Positions 7,727 through 15,343 of a DNA stretch of 64,000 nucleotides are shown in pieces. Position 1 is the stretch's first letter, and each line of letters opens with the position of its first letter. Origin of the DNA: Scatomonas sp963930955 (GTDB taxonomy: Bacteria > Bacillota > Clostridia > Lachnospirales > Lachnospiraceae). Below the pieces are notes generated by a model. The model made no database searches. It had not been told where the DNA came from and was given only the letters and a program-made list of their open reading frames with translations. The stretch lies in assembly GCA_963930955.1 (NCBI GenBank), contig OZ006967.1:2418001-2482000 (forward strand), in the 5' to 3' direction. The translations under genes and the position numbers were made by a program.

Positions 7727-9073
7727 TCAGCCTTCCGGGAACAGGGCCAGCATCTTGCCGCTGCTGCTCTCTGAAAGGGCGTCCGCGTTATTTACAAAGA
7801 TCACATCCTGTACCTTGTTTTCCCGGACGAACTGGGTCAGGTTCCCGGTGTAATACCGGTAGTCCACCACGTACACGTTCTGGTAGTGATCCACCAGCCA
7901 GGGAACGAAGGCGTTGCCGTAGGACTCCTTTACCACCACGCAGGAAGATCCGTCCTGGATCTGGGGATTGGTGATCCGGGTAAAGGGATTGTCGCCGCCG
8001 ATAAAGCAGCTGTATTTGGCGCCCTCTCCATAATCGGTCACATCGCTGACCACAAACCACTGCAGGGTTCCCCCCTCCGCCTGCTGGATCTCCGCATCGT
8101 TGGTTCCCATAGGAATGTAGGCTTCCACGGTATCCGGGTGATCTCCCAGGGCTGCCGACTGGTTGCTGTAGGCGTAAAAGGTTCCCAGGAAGCCCGGGTA
8201 TTCCTTCTTTTCAAATTCAGAAAGCACGTGGGGCTGGATGCCCTTCTGCTCCGCGAAGACGCAGTAGGCGTAGTATGCCCCCAGGGCCGTCCAGTGGTGG
8301 TCCGTGCGGTAATACAGGTACTCCGCATTGTGCCGGATCAGATCTTCCATAACGTCCACCCGGCCTACCGCCGGATCCAGCCGGCTGTAGATATACTGGA
8401 AGGCCTCCTTCTGGCTGGAGCCGCCCATATTCTGCTGGATGGTTTCATCCAGGCACACGCCGAAGCTGGTGGGCGCCAGCAGGTCGTAAACTTTTGCCGA
8501 TCCTCCCAGTCTGGCCTGCACCGTATTGATCATGGAGGCATAGGCATCTGCGCCGCCCTGATTGAAATAGTAAATCTCAAAGGCGGTGTCCCCGGAAATA
8601 TACACATTGCCCGCCACTTCCGGTTCCTGATGGATGGTGCCGTCCTCCAGTTCCGCCGTAGGCTCCGGTGTGGCGGTTACAACCGGCGCCGGGGCTGTTT
8701 CTTCTGTGATCTCCGGGATCTGATCCCCGGTCTGGTCTGTATTTTCTACAATCTGTTCTCCTTTAAAGCCGTACAGGTCTTCCACCTTGGCAGCGCCGGC
8801 GATCAGGCCTTCCCGGAGGGGATACGTATCCGAATACCAGGTGCCCACTCCCTCCAGCCAGGAACCATCCCACAATCCGGCTGCCGTCAGACCGGGGAAT
8901 TTTTCCAGTTCCCGCTTCTCCAGCTCAGAAATCCTGGGCCGCAGAGGCAGACACAGCCCCACGGCAAATCCGGCTCCCAGCAAAACCGCAAAAACCCGGA
9001 TCCCGGCGGAATTCAGCTTCCGCTTTAATTTTTTACATCTTTCATAATACTGTTTTAAATGTTCTTTGCTCAT
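7727..9073 (-). CDS. DHHW-family protein, partner of the MBOAT acyltransferase
   Basis: 448 residues: a cytoplasmic basic start, one membrane anchor (about 25-45), a Thr/Pro/Glu-rich linker (about 115-150) and an extracytoplasmic SGNH-like domain related to AlgJ/AlgX. The naming motif is visible as YRTDHHWTALGAYYAY near residue 250, and a late GGDNPF...VVKESYGNAF stretch matches the family. Such proteins work with MBOAT transferases to add acetyl groups to exported polysaccharide or wall polymers. The MBOAT gene lies 24 bases upstream on the same strand. The polymer is not identifiable here because no glycosyltransferase is adjacent. Confidence 0.85.
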   Translation of the reverse strand: MSKEHLKQYYERCKKLKRKLNSAGIRVFAVLLGAGFAVGLCLPLRPRISELEKRELEKFPGLTAAGLWDGSWLEGVGTWYSDTYPLREGLIAGAAKVEDLYGFKGEQIVENTDQTGDQIPEITEETAPAPVVTATPEPTAELEDGTIHQEPEVAGNVYISGDTAFEIYYFNQGGADAYASMINTVQARLGGSAKVYDLLAPTSFGVCLDETIQQNMGGSSQKEAFQYIYSRLDPAVGRVDVMEDLIRHNAEYLYYRTDHHWTALGAYYAYCVFAEQKGIQPHVLSEFEKKEYPGFLGTFYAYSNQSAALGDHPDTVEAYIPMGTNDAEIQQAEGGTLQWFVVSDVTDYGEGAKYSCFIGGDNPFTRITNPQIQDGSSCVVVKESYGNAFVPWLVDHYQNVYVVDYRYYTGNLTQFVRENKVQDVIFVNNADALSESSSGKMLALFPEG

Positions 9074-9097
9074 TTCCTCACCCGCGGATCTGTACCG

Positions 9098-10522
9098 TCA
9101 AAACTGATCATAAAGGAAAGGCGTGTAGCTGCTTCCCGCCATCATCATTACCGAAATCACCAGCAGCAGAGCCGCTGCCCCGATAGAAATCCCCCGGAGC
9201 ACGCCCTGATTGATCCTGCGGCTCCGCATATAGTTGGAAGCATAGTCTGAAACGACTTTGCACACGGGAGTCACTGCCAGCAGGGCTGCCAGGAGAAAAA
9301 TAATATTGTTCTTCAGCGTCAGGCCGATCACCGCGCTGCCGAATCCGTTGCCGTTCAGTCCCAGCAGCCCCCGGAATGCCTGGCCCATAGCCTGGAAGTC
9401 TTCAAACCGGAAGAAAATCCATCCGAAGAAGGCCACCGCCAGGGTATACAGCCGGCCGAGAGCCGCCCCCATCTGAAAGCCCCGGCGCTTCCAGTAGTTT
9501 TCCAGAACAATAAATCCAAAATAATAAAGGCCCCAGAGCACATAATTCCAGCTGGCCCCATGCCACAGGCCGGTCAGCGCCCAGACAGCCAGCAGGTTCA
9601 GGGTCATGCGCCTGACGTTGCAGCGGCTGCCTCCCAGAGGAATATACACATAATCCCGGAAGAAGCTGCTCAGTGAAATGTGCCACCGCTTCCAGAAATC
9701 TTTTACGGAAACAGCTATGTAAGGATAATTAAAGTTCTCCGGATAGTGGAATCCCAGCATCCGCCCCAGGCCCAGGGCCATATCGGAATAGGCGGAAAAA
9801 TCCAGATAAATCTGCAGCATGTAGCACAGGGATCCCAGCCACACACCGGCCGCCGGCGCCGAGGCTGCATTGCCAAGAGGCAGAAAGGTTTCTGCCAGTT
9901 CCCCGCAGTGATCCGCCAGAATCGTTTTCTTTCCCAGGCCCACACAGAACCGCAGCATTCCTTCCAGAAAACCGGCCCGGCCCCCCCGGCGCTCTGTCAG
10001 CTCTTCTTTCATTTCTGTATACCGGACGATAGGGCCCTGGACACTTTGGTGGAAGATGCTGGTATACAGCAGCAGCAGCCAGTAATTTTCCTGGGCCTCT
10101 GTTTTCCGCCGGTAAACGTCTACCGTATAAGAGATCAGCTTAAAGGTGTAGAAGGAAATTCCCAGCGGCAGAACAAAATTCTCCACTTCCGGGGACAGGC
10201 GGAACAGAGCCCCGAAGGTTCCCAGAAAGAAACCGGTATATTTGAAAATACCCAGTACCGCCAGAAAAATAACAACGGACAGGATCGTCCAGAACTTCCG
10301 CCGCTTTTCTTCCTGGCACTGCTGCGTCTGCCTGGCTCCCATCCAGCCCACGGCCGTCATCGCCATGAGAAGCAGCAGATAGCGGATACCTCCCCAGCAG
10401 TAAAAAATCAGGGAAGCAGCCAGCAGCACAATATTTTTCTTCTGTATCCCTGAAACTTTATAATATACCAGCAGAAACACCGGCAAAAACAGAAACAAAA
10501 AAAACAAACTAGAAAAAGCCAT
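9098..10522 (-). CDS. MBOAT-family membrane O-acyltransferase
   Basis: 474 residues, about ten membrane helices. It has the MBOAT signatures DFWKRWHISLSSFFRDYVYIPLGG and the invariant histidine in LWHGASWNYVLWG, as in AlgI, DltB and PatA. The frame is open further upstream, but the hydrophobic N-terminus starts cleanly at MAFSSLFFLFLF with GAAGGGG as ribosome site, so I place the start there. It is transcribed from its own promoter together with the DHHW gene and probably moves acetyl groups across the membrane to a secreted acceptor. DltB is unlikely because no dltA or dltC is near. Confidence 0.9.
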   Translation of the reverse strand: MAFSSLFFLFLFLPVFLLVYYKVSGIQKKNIVLLAASLIFYCWGGIRYLLLLMAMTAVGWMGARQTQQCQEEKRRKFWTILSVVIFLAVLGIFKYTGFFLGTFGALFRLSPEVENFVLPLGISFYTFKLISYTVDVYRRKTEAQENYWLLLLYTSIFHQSVQGPIVRYTEMKEELTERRGGRAGFLEGMLRFCVGLGKKTILADHCGELAETFLPLGNAASAPAAGVWLGSLCYMLQIYLDFSAYSDMALGLGRMLGFHYPENFNYPYIAVSVKDFWKRWHISLSSFFRDYVYIPLGGSRCNVRRMTLNLLAVWALTGLWHGASWNYVLWGLYYFGFIVLENYWKRRGFQMGAALGRLYTLAVAFFGWIFFRFEDFQAMGQAFRGLLGLNGNGFGSAVIGLTLKNNIIFLLAALLAVTPVCKVVSDYASNYMRSRRINQGVLRGISIGAAALLLVISVMMMAGSSYTPFLYDQF

Positions 10523-10581
10523 GATAACCCCTTCACGTAAAACGGCGGCGCCCCGCCCGTCCTCTGTATTTTCTGCGCTTA

Positions 10582-10644
10582 GAAGCCGGCTTTCCGCCGG
10601 CTTCACTCTAAGAATTATTATACTGTTCTTTCGACTTAAGTCAA
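10582..10644 (-). promoter_or_regulatory. MBOAT promoter and leader hairpin
   Basis: On the minus strand TTGACT (10639-10644) and TATAAT (10617-10622) stand 16 bases apart. The transcript would begin with a perfect 9-bp hairpin, GAAGCCGGC / GCCGGCTTC, at 10582-10604. No T tract follows it, so it is more likely a leader structure than a terminator. About 60 bases of leader remain before the start codon. Confidence 0.75.
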
Positions 10645-10744
10645 CAAAAAACCCGGAAATATTTACTTTCTCCCGGGGCAGAAAAAACCGCACAAAAAAT
10701 CCTCTTTTTTTTATGAATTTTCAGCAATTTTTATCTCCTTCGTG

Positions 10745-10753
10745 TGTTATAAT
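10745..10753 (+). promoter_or_regulatory. Extended -10 promoter of rplY
   Basis: TGTTATAAT is a perfect extended -10 element about 100 bases before the rplY start. The region 17 bases upstream has no good -35 box, which is normal for extended -10 promoters. Confidence 0.6.
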
Positions 10754-10854
10754 ACGCTTGTAACAATTAGAACACCTTTGACACGAGCCGGAACAGGAAA
10801 ATATTCCCGTACCGGTCCGCCTGCCGGGCATTCAGATTTTGGAGGAAAAGATAA

Positions 10855-11436
10855 ATGAATACTTTAAAAGCTGAAAAAAGAGACATGCACGTAAAGGCAA
10901 AAAAACTGAGAAGAGAAGGATTTGTGACAGGTAATTTATTCGGCAGAGAGATCAACGGTTCCATACCGGTAAAAATTGAAAAGCCCGCTGCGGAAAAGCT
11001 TCTGAAATCCCACCACAAGGGCAGCCAGATCCTGCTGGATCTGGAGGGAAACACCTATGACGTTCTCATAAAAGAAATCCAGTTCAATCCCCTGAAGGGG
11101 CAGGTAGAAGAAATAGATTTTCAGGCTCTGGTAAAGGGCGAAAAAGTCCACGCAGTCACAGAAATCTTCCTGCTGAACCACGAAAAAGTAAATACCGGCG
11201 TTGTCCAGCAGCTGCTTCACGAGATAGCCTATAAGGCGGATCCCGCCCACCTGCTGGATCAGATCCAGGTGGATGTGGGCGGAATGAAGGCCGGGGAAAT
11301 CCTGAAGGTAAAAGATCTCCCCATTGCCAAAGATGAAAATATTGTTCTGCAGACAGATCCCGAAACGGATGTGGTTACCGTAACAGAAGTCCACGCGGCT
11401 CCCGAGACAGAGGAAGAAACAGAACAGAACGCTTAA
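10855..11436 (+). CDS. rplY: 50S ribosomal protein L25 / general stress protein Ctc
   Basis: 193-residue L25 of the long Ctc type. Residues 1-90 form the 5S rRNA-binding domain (LKAEKRDMHVKAKKLRREGFVTGNLFG is a variant of the usual opening) and 95-180 the C-terminal TL5-like domain; an acidic tail ends it. GGAGGAAAAG lies before the ATG. In Bacillus ctc is a general stress gene, but no sigma-B type promoter is seen here. The gene stands alone on the plus strand and ends in a strong terminator. Confidence 0.92.
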   Translation: MNTLKAEKRDMHVKAKKLRREGFVTGNLFGREINGSIPVKIEKPAAEKLLKSHHKGSQILLDLEGNTYDVLIKEIQFNPLKGQVEEIDFQALVKGEKVHAVTEIFLLNHEKVNTGVVQQLLHEIAYKADPAHLLDQIQVDVGGMKAGEILKVKDLPIAKDENIVLQTDPETDVVTVTEVHAAPETEEETEQNA

Positions 11437-11443
11437 CCGTCAG

Positions 11444-11503
11444 AAAAAGCCTTCTTTTACAGGAATTTCTCCTATGAGAGTTCCTGTAAAAGAAGGCTTT
11501 TTT
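11444..11503 (+). terminator. rplY terminator
   Basis: A 21-bp near-perfect stem (AAAGCCTTCTTTTACAGGAA and its complement) with a 15-base loop ends in a run of T. It is strong and, owing to the A tract on the left, may work in both directions. Confidence 0.92.
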
Positions 11504-11512
11504 CGTATATTC

Positions 11513-11791
11513 TAGCGTCGGTGTACAAGGGGCAACACGCTCCAAACCGCGTAATTTCGGTGATTTTCTGTGTTATCCTCAATCGGCGTACGTCCAGTAC
11601 GCCTCTATCGTCTGCCTTGAAAATCACCGAAATTCCTGCGGTTGGAGTCTTTGAGTCGTGAAGGTGCTGATTTGAGCTCCTTCAAGGCACTTGATCGACG
11701 CGTACAGAGACGTACGCGGAGGGAAAGTAACGCGGAAGGAGCTCAAATCAGCCCTTCAACGACCGTATTGTCCCCTTGTACACCAACGCTA
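11513..11791. repeat. 279-bp element with terminal inverted repeats and two capped stems
   Basis: The ends are 20-bp inverted repeats matching at 19 of 20 positions: TAGCGTCGGTGTACAAGGGG on the left, and the complement of TAGCGTTGGTGTACAAGGGG on the right. Inside are two long imperfect palindromes of about 27 bp per arm: 11542-11568 with 11619-11645, and 11655-11682 with 11737-11764. Each is topped by a small hairpin with CGTAC/GTACG arms (11585-11603 and 11699-11718). Folded, the whole piece would be a three-way junction. It carries no convincing gene. Both ends sit at TA, as for Tc1/mariner/IS630-type insertions, so a non-autonomous mobile element (MITE) is the best guess. It could also act as a transcription barrier between two convergent genes. 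Confidence 0.75.
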
Positions 11792-13381
11792 TAAAGAGGC
11801 GAAGATTTCCGCCCCTCTGGTTTTGATCCATCGGAGCAGAAGGATGGACAGTACCAGCAACAGAAGGGCCACCAGCAGCGCGTATCCCGCCGGGCTGAAA
11901 ATCCCTGCCAAACGGAAATAAAGAACGCACAGAGCGGCTGTGATCCCCCAGCTTCCAAAAATGGATACCATCATGCTCATACTCTGCTTGATGGGAACCG
12001 TTTCATTTCTCCAGGTAAGGTTGGGCGCTTTCAGGTTCAAAAAAACGCCGAAGACTGCGGAAAAAAGAATATAAAGCACAGAAACTGCCGGAAACAGCAG
12101 GGCCATGGCCAGGGAGGGCTGAACCAGTATTTCCACAACCAGGATGAACACAGCGGCAGGGACAAGAGTCAGCAGCACATGCAGACGCACCTTGGCCATA
12201 AGGGCCTGCGCCGGCAAAACCGGAAGGGACTGAAGGATCCAGATGTTTTTTCCTTCCAGGGAAACCGATGGAGAAGAAATATCCACCATGGAACACAGGA
12301 GAAACACAGCGGCAGCCCCCGCAAGGCAGAGAACGTCTTTATCGGTTCCCACCAGTTCATAGGCTGCAAGGAAGACGTCCTCCCGGAACCACAGCAGAGC
12401 CACGGCAGCAGCGATAAAGAACACCAGGCCCAGGCCGCAGTTAAGCATATAAACCGCGCTTCCTGTAAAACGCTTCAGCTCTTTGATCAGAAGGGCGGTA
12501 TCCACAGAGCGCATTCTGGCTCTGCGCTCTTTGTATTCTGCTTTCCCAGCCCCTTTGTTCGCGGTGGCGAGTTTGATAAAACTCCTGGAGAGAACCGCAT
12601 ATACGATGGCCAACAGAGCGCAGACAAAGACCGCAAAAATGACCGTGGCAGATATATTGCCCTCCGCCGCAAGCCCCATCTGGTAAAAGGGATAAAGAGC
12701 GCTCTTCACCACATTTCCGGCGCCCTCAGGGTTGCTTGTAATGGCCTGCAGATAATCAAAGGCTTTGGAATAAAATAAGAAATAAACCGCAAGGAACACA
12801 AGGGACAGAAGAACCGTGGTTATATTTTTGCGCCGCATCTTTCCGGAGATCAGGGCCACTACCCAGCCAAGCACTGCCGACAGGACAAGTACAAAAAGCG
12901 AGATCATGGCGGCGGTGATCAGAGTACAGAAGAAAACGGCCGCCCCCAACTCCACCTTCATAAACCAGACGATCAGCGTAGGCACAAGGGCGATCAGCTC
13001 ATACAGCAGGCCCATGGTAAAAACCCCGAAAAGCCTGACAAAAATAATGGTACGGGAAGGAATCGGCATGGAAAGCAGCAGATCATTGTCTTTTGCCAGA
13101 TACAGGGAGGCATAGGTGTTAAAGACACTGCCGATCACACCCATGCAGATGGTGATCAATCCCATGATGGCAAAATACAGCCAGCCGAAACCCATAGTGA
13201 TCAGCGGCCCCATGGTGTAAGCCGCCATAAAAAAGACAAGCCCCACCACCGCAAAAAGAAATACATATAGCACGCTGTATCCGATGATCCCGGATTTCGA
13301 GCGGTTCGTCCCCTTTTTGCTGTCCCGGTACAGCCAGGAAAAAATCTCCAGCATCTGTTTTTTCAGCAAAACTTTGGTCAT
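11789..13381 (-). CDS. ABC-2 type exporter, permease subunit
   Basis: 530-residue polytopic protein with about 12 hydrophobic segments in two sets of six and a cytoplasmic middle section (about 280-310, rich in Lys/Arg/Glu). It pairs with the ATPase gene whose end overlaps its start by 4 bases. The substrate is unknown; this large form resembles the putative ABC-2 permeases of Firmicutes seen near drug, peptide or envelope functions. Its TAG stop codon is the outer end of the terminal repeat of the 279-bp element, so the last residues may have been changed by the arrival of that element. Confidence 0.85.
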   Translation of the reverse strand: MTKVLLKKQMLEIFSWLYRDSKKGTNRSKSGIIGYSVLYVFLFAVVGLVFFMAAYTMGPLITMGFGWLYFAIMGLITICMGVIGSVFNTYASLYLAKDNDLLLSMPIPSRTIIFVRLFGVFTMGLLYELIALVPTLIVWFMKVELGAAVFFCTLITAAMISLFVLVLSAVLGWVVALISGKMRRKNITTVLLSLVFLAVYFLFYSKAFDYLQAITSNPEGAGNVVKSALYPFYQMGLAAEGNISATVIFAVFVCALLAIVYAVLSRSFIKLATANKGAGKAEYKERRARMRSVDTALLIKELKRFTGSAVYMLNCGLGLVFFIAAAVALLWFREDVFLAAYELVGTDKDVLCLAGAAAVFLLCSMVDISSPSVSLEGKNIWILQSLPVLPAQALMAKVRLHVLLTLVPAAVFILVVEILVQPSLAMALLFPAVSVLYILFSAVFGVFLNLKAPNLTWRNETVPIKQSMSMMVSIFGSWGITAALCVLYFRLAGIFSPAGYALLVALLLLVLSILLLRWIKTRGAEIFASL

Positions 13382-14088
13382 TTTTCCGCCTCCAGTTCCA
13401 GAAATACTTCTTCCAGCGAAGAGTCACCCTTTACTTCTTCCATGGATCCGGATCGGATCAGGACCCCGTTTTTAATAATGGCTATCCGATCGCAAAGCTT
13501 CTCGGCGACTTCAAGAACATGGGTAGAGAAGAATATGGCGCCGCCTCGGTCGCACACCTCTCTCATCATCTGCTTCAGCGTGTGGGAAGCCTTAGGATCC
13601 AGTCCTACAAAGGGCTCATCCATAATGATCAGCTTTGGCTCGTGGATCCAGGCAGCAATGATCGCCAGTTTCTGCTTCATTCCGTGTGAATACGCGGAAA
13701 CAGGCTGCGCCAGGTCCTGGGTAAGCTCAAAGATATCCGCGTATTTGCGGATGCGTTCCTGGCGGTCGCCGGCACTTACACCGTAAATATCCGCAATAAA
13801 ATTAAGGAACTGTATGCCGGTCATGAATTCATAGAGATCCGGGTTGTCCGGAATATACGCTAGGCACTTTTTGGCAGTAAGGGGATCGCTTTTCACGGAT
13901 ACACCGTTCATATAGATTTCCCCCTGATCCACCTGAAGGATCCCGCAGCAGGCTTTGATGGTTGTTGTTTTTCCGGCGCCGTTGTGTCCGATAAAACCGT
14001 AGATCTGGCCTGGCAGGATATGCAGGGACAGGTTGTCCACAGCCTTTTTCGTACCGTAAGTTTTTGTGAGATTCTCAATTCTAAGCAT
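13378..14088 (-). CDS. ABC transporter ATP-binding subunit
   Basis: 236 residues. Walker A is GHNGAGKTT (34-42), the signature is the SHGMKQK variant common in exporters, and Walker B is LIIMDEPFVGLD, followed by the switch histidine in FFSTH. Translation is coupled to the permease gene by a 4-base overlap. Together they make a two-gene exporter of unknown cargo. Confidence 0.92.
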   Translation of the reverse strand: MLRIENLTKTYGTKKAVDNLSLHILPGQIYGFIGHNGAGKTTTIKACCGILQVDQGEIYMNGVSVKSDPLTAKKCLAYIPDNPDLYEFMTGIQFLNFIADIYGVSAGDRQERIRKYADIFELTQDLAQPVSAYSHGMKQKLAIIAAWIHEPKLIIMDEPFVGLDPKASHTLKQMMREVCDRGGAIFFSTHVLEVAEKLCDRIAIIKNGVLIRSGSMEEVKGDSSLEEVFLELEAEK

Positions 14089-14190
14089 GTCTTTTCCTCT
14101 CTTGTCCGTAAGAATACAGGGCTGCCCGGGCAGGCGAAAGTGTTCCGGACACTTCCTCCTTTCGGGGAATCTTGTTTGCCTTAACGTATA

Positions 14191-14218
14191 TATATAACCG
14201 ATCTGTCAGAAAAGTCAA
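14191..14218 (-). promoter_or_regulatory. Promoter of the ABC exporter operon
   Basis: Minus-strand TTGACT (14213-14218) with TATATA 16 bases away (14191-14196). The repeated TATATA allows an 18-base alternative as well. A leader of about 100 bases follows, containing a small AAGTGT/ACACTT hairpin and GGAGGAAG. Confidence 0.7.
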
Positions 14219-14290
14219 GAACAATACAAAAGTGGAATATTTTGGATCTGCGCCTTTAAGAAACCCGCACCGCCGGACGTATACAAAACA

Positions 14291-14354
14291 GCAGAGACAA
14301 TTCCCGGAAAATCTGCAGCTTAAGAAAGCCTGTCTCCCATGGAGTTGTCTCTGC
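14291..14354 (-). terminator. Inverted repeat, possible terminator of the FN3 gene
   Basis: GCAGAGACAA and TTGTCTCTGC pair over 10 bp around a 44-base loop; on the minus strand TGTTTTGT follows. The large loop makes it a weak terminator candidate. Confidence 0.4.
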
Positions 14355-14370
14355 GTTTCCTGTCACTGGC

Positions 14371-14394
14371 TAACGTCCGTGTACACGGACGCTA
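14371..14394. repeat. 24-bp palindrome made of two head-to-head terminal repeats
   Basis: CGTCCGTGTACACGGACG forms the perfect core; TAA on the left and CTA on the right extend it with one mismatch. Each half equals the outer 12 bases of the terminal repeat of the element at 11.5 kb. It therefore looks like the two ends of such an element joined with nothing between them, again bounded by TA. Confidence 0.7.
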
Positions 14395-14443
14395 AAGATC
14401 AGCAGGATCCGGTCCGTCCCCTTTCAGCAAATAGCCTCCGGCT

Positions 14444-14944
14444 TTAATCCCCGGGCGCCACAACAGTATTGCTCCATTCTCCCGCTGTGTCTCCGGTCAC
14501 AGCTCTTACCCGGAAATAGTAGGTCTGATGAGCCGGGTAATGCCAGGGGCTGGGGCTCCCGGTGTAAAAAGCGTAAGCTGTGTTTTTCGTTGTGCTGGTG
14601 TCTGCATCCCCAAAGTCCGAGCGGGTGGCCCGCTGGATCTCGTAATGATCGCAGTCTGTTCCCTCCCAGGAAATCTGGATCGTCCGGGTGCGGCTGCTGA
14701 TCAGATTCTTCTCCAGAGAAGCGGTTACCGCTTCCGGAGTCTCCGGCTCCTCCGGAGCTTCCGGTTCTTCTGTGTCTCCAAAGCCCTGCCACCAGTTCCA
14801 GTCAAAAATGCTTTCCCAGCTCTTCCACTGGTCAAAAAAGCTTCCCAGGGGATTCCCCGGGGTAGCGGCGGATACCGGCACTGCGGCCAGCATGGACGCA
14901 GAAAGGATGCCTGCGGTGATCAGAGTCTTGATTCTTTTTTTCAT
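14444..14944 (-). CDS. Secreted protein with a fibronectin type III-like domain
   Basis: 166 residues. A clear signal peptide (MKKRIKTLITAGILSASMLA, cut after AVPVSAA) is followed by a Trp-rich stretch (WESIFDWNWWQGF), a Glu/Pro spacer and an FN3-like domain from about 75 to the end (ISWEGTDCDHYEIQ...TYYFRVRAVTG..GEWS). AGGAGGTAC lies in front of this ATG; an upstream ATG in frame gives no signal peptide and was dropped. No catalytic domain is present. A small exported binding or matrix protein is likely, partner unknown. Confidence 0.7.
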   Translation of the reverse strand: MKKRIKTLITAGILSASMLAAVPVSAATPGNPLGSFFDQWKSWESIFDWNWWQGFGDTEEPEAPEEPETPEAVTASLEKNLISSRTRTIQISWEGTDCDHYEIQRATRSDFGDADTSTTKNTAYAFYTGSPSPWHYPAHQTYYFRVRAVTGDTAGEWSNTVVAPGD

Positions 14945-15343
14945 AAACTTGTACCTCCTGAAAAGAATATTTATGGATAATGCAAAATGCATGTTCCACC
15001 GAAAAAATCTGTTTCATAATGGGGATTTTGATGAAAAACCGCGAATTTAAGAAAGCCGTGCATTCACAGATAGAAATGCGCGTCAAAAAAACTTAGATTG
15101 AATAAAAAAGTTAAAAAAAGAATAGGGATTCCATAACTGAGAACGCTTATGATCTGCCATATAAAAATGAAAAAACTTTAGAAAAAATATAAGAAATGAA
15201 AAATAAAAAGACAGGTGTTCCTTTCACCTGTCTTTATCTTACCCGGATTCCGTTTTCCTGTCAATAGCTTATAAAAATTTCACATTTTCGCCTCAGAGTT
15301 CCTGTAAGTTTTCCCAGATTCCTTTCCGGCATCTCACACAGCG
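14945..15343. other. AT-rich spacer between two secreted-protein genes
   Basis: About 400 bases, clearly richer in A and T than the surroundings. It holds the terminator at 15207-15235 and presumably the promoter of the FN3 gene, for which I could not choose a convincing -35/-10 pair. A 21-codon plus-strand frame starts at 15031 after GGGGA, but nothing else supports it as a gene. Confidence 0.6.
15207..15235 (-). terminator. Terminator of the NlpC/P60 gene
   Basis: AAAGACAGGTG and CACCTGTCTTT form an 11-bp stem with a 7-base loop; the minus strand continues TTTATTTTT. It lies about 110 bases beyond the stop codon and may also work on the plus strand. Confidence 0.88.

Noticed and set aside
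10582..10604. GAAGCCGGC hairpin as a terminator
   Set aside because: No T tract on either strand, and it lies inside the leader just after a strong promoter.
15031..15096. Plus-strand 21-residue peptide (MKNREFKKAVHSQIEMRVKKT is one residue too long to treat as a motif; basic peptide)
   Set aside because: It has a passable GGGGA site, but it is very short, sits in AT-rich spacer and has no promoter I can defend.
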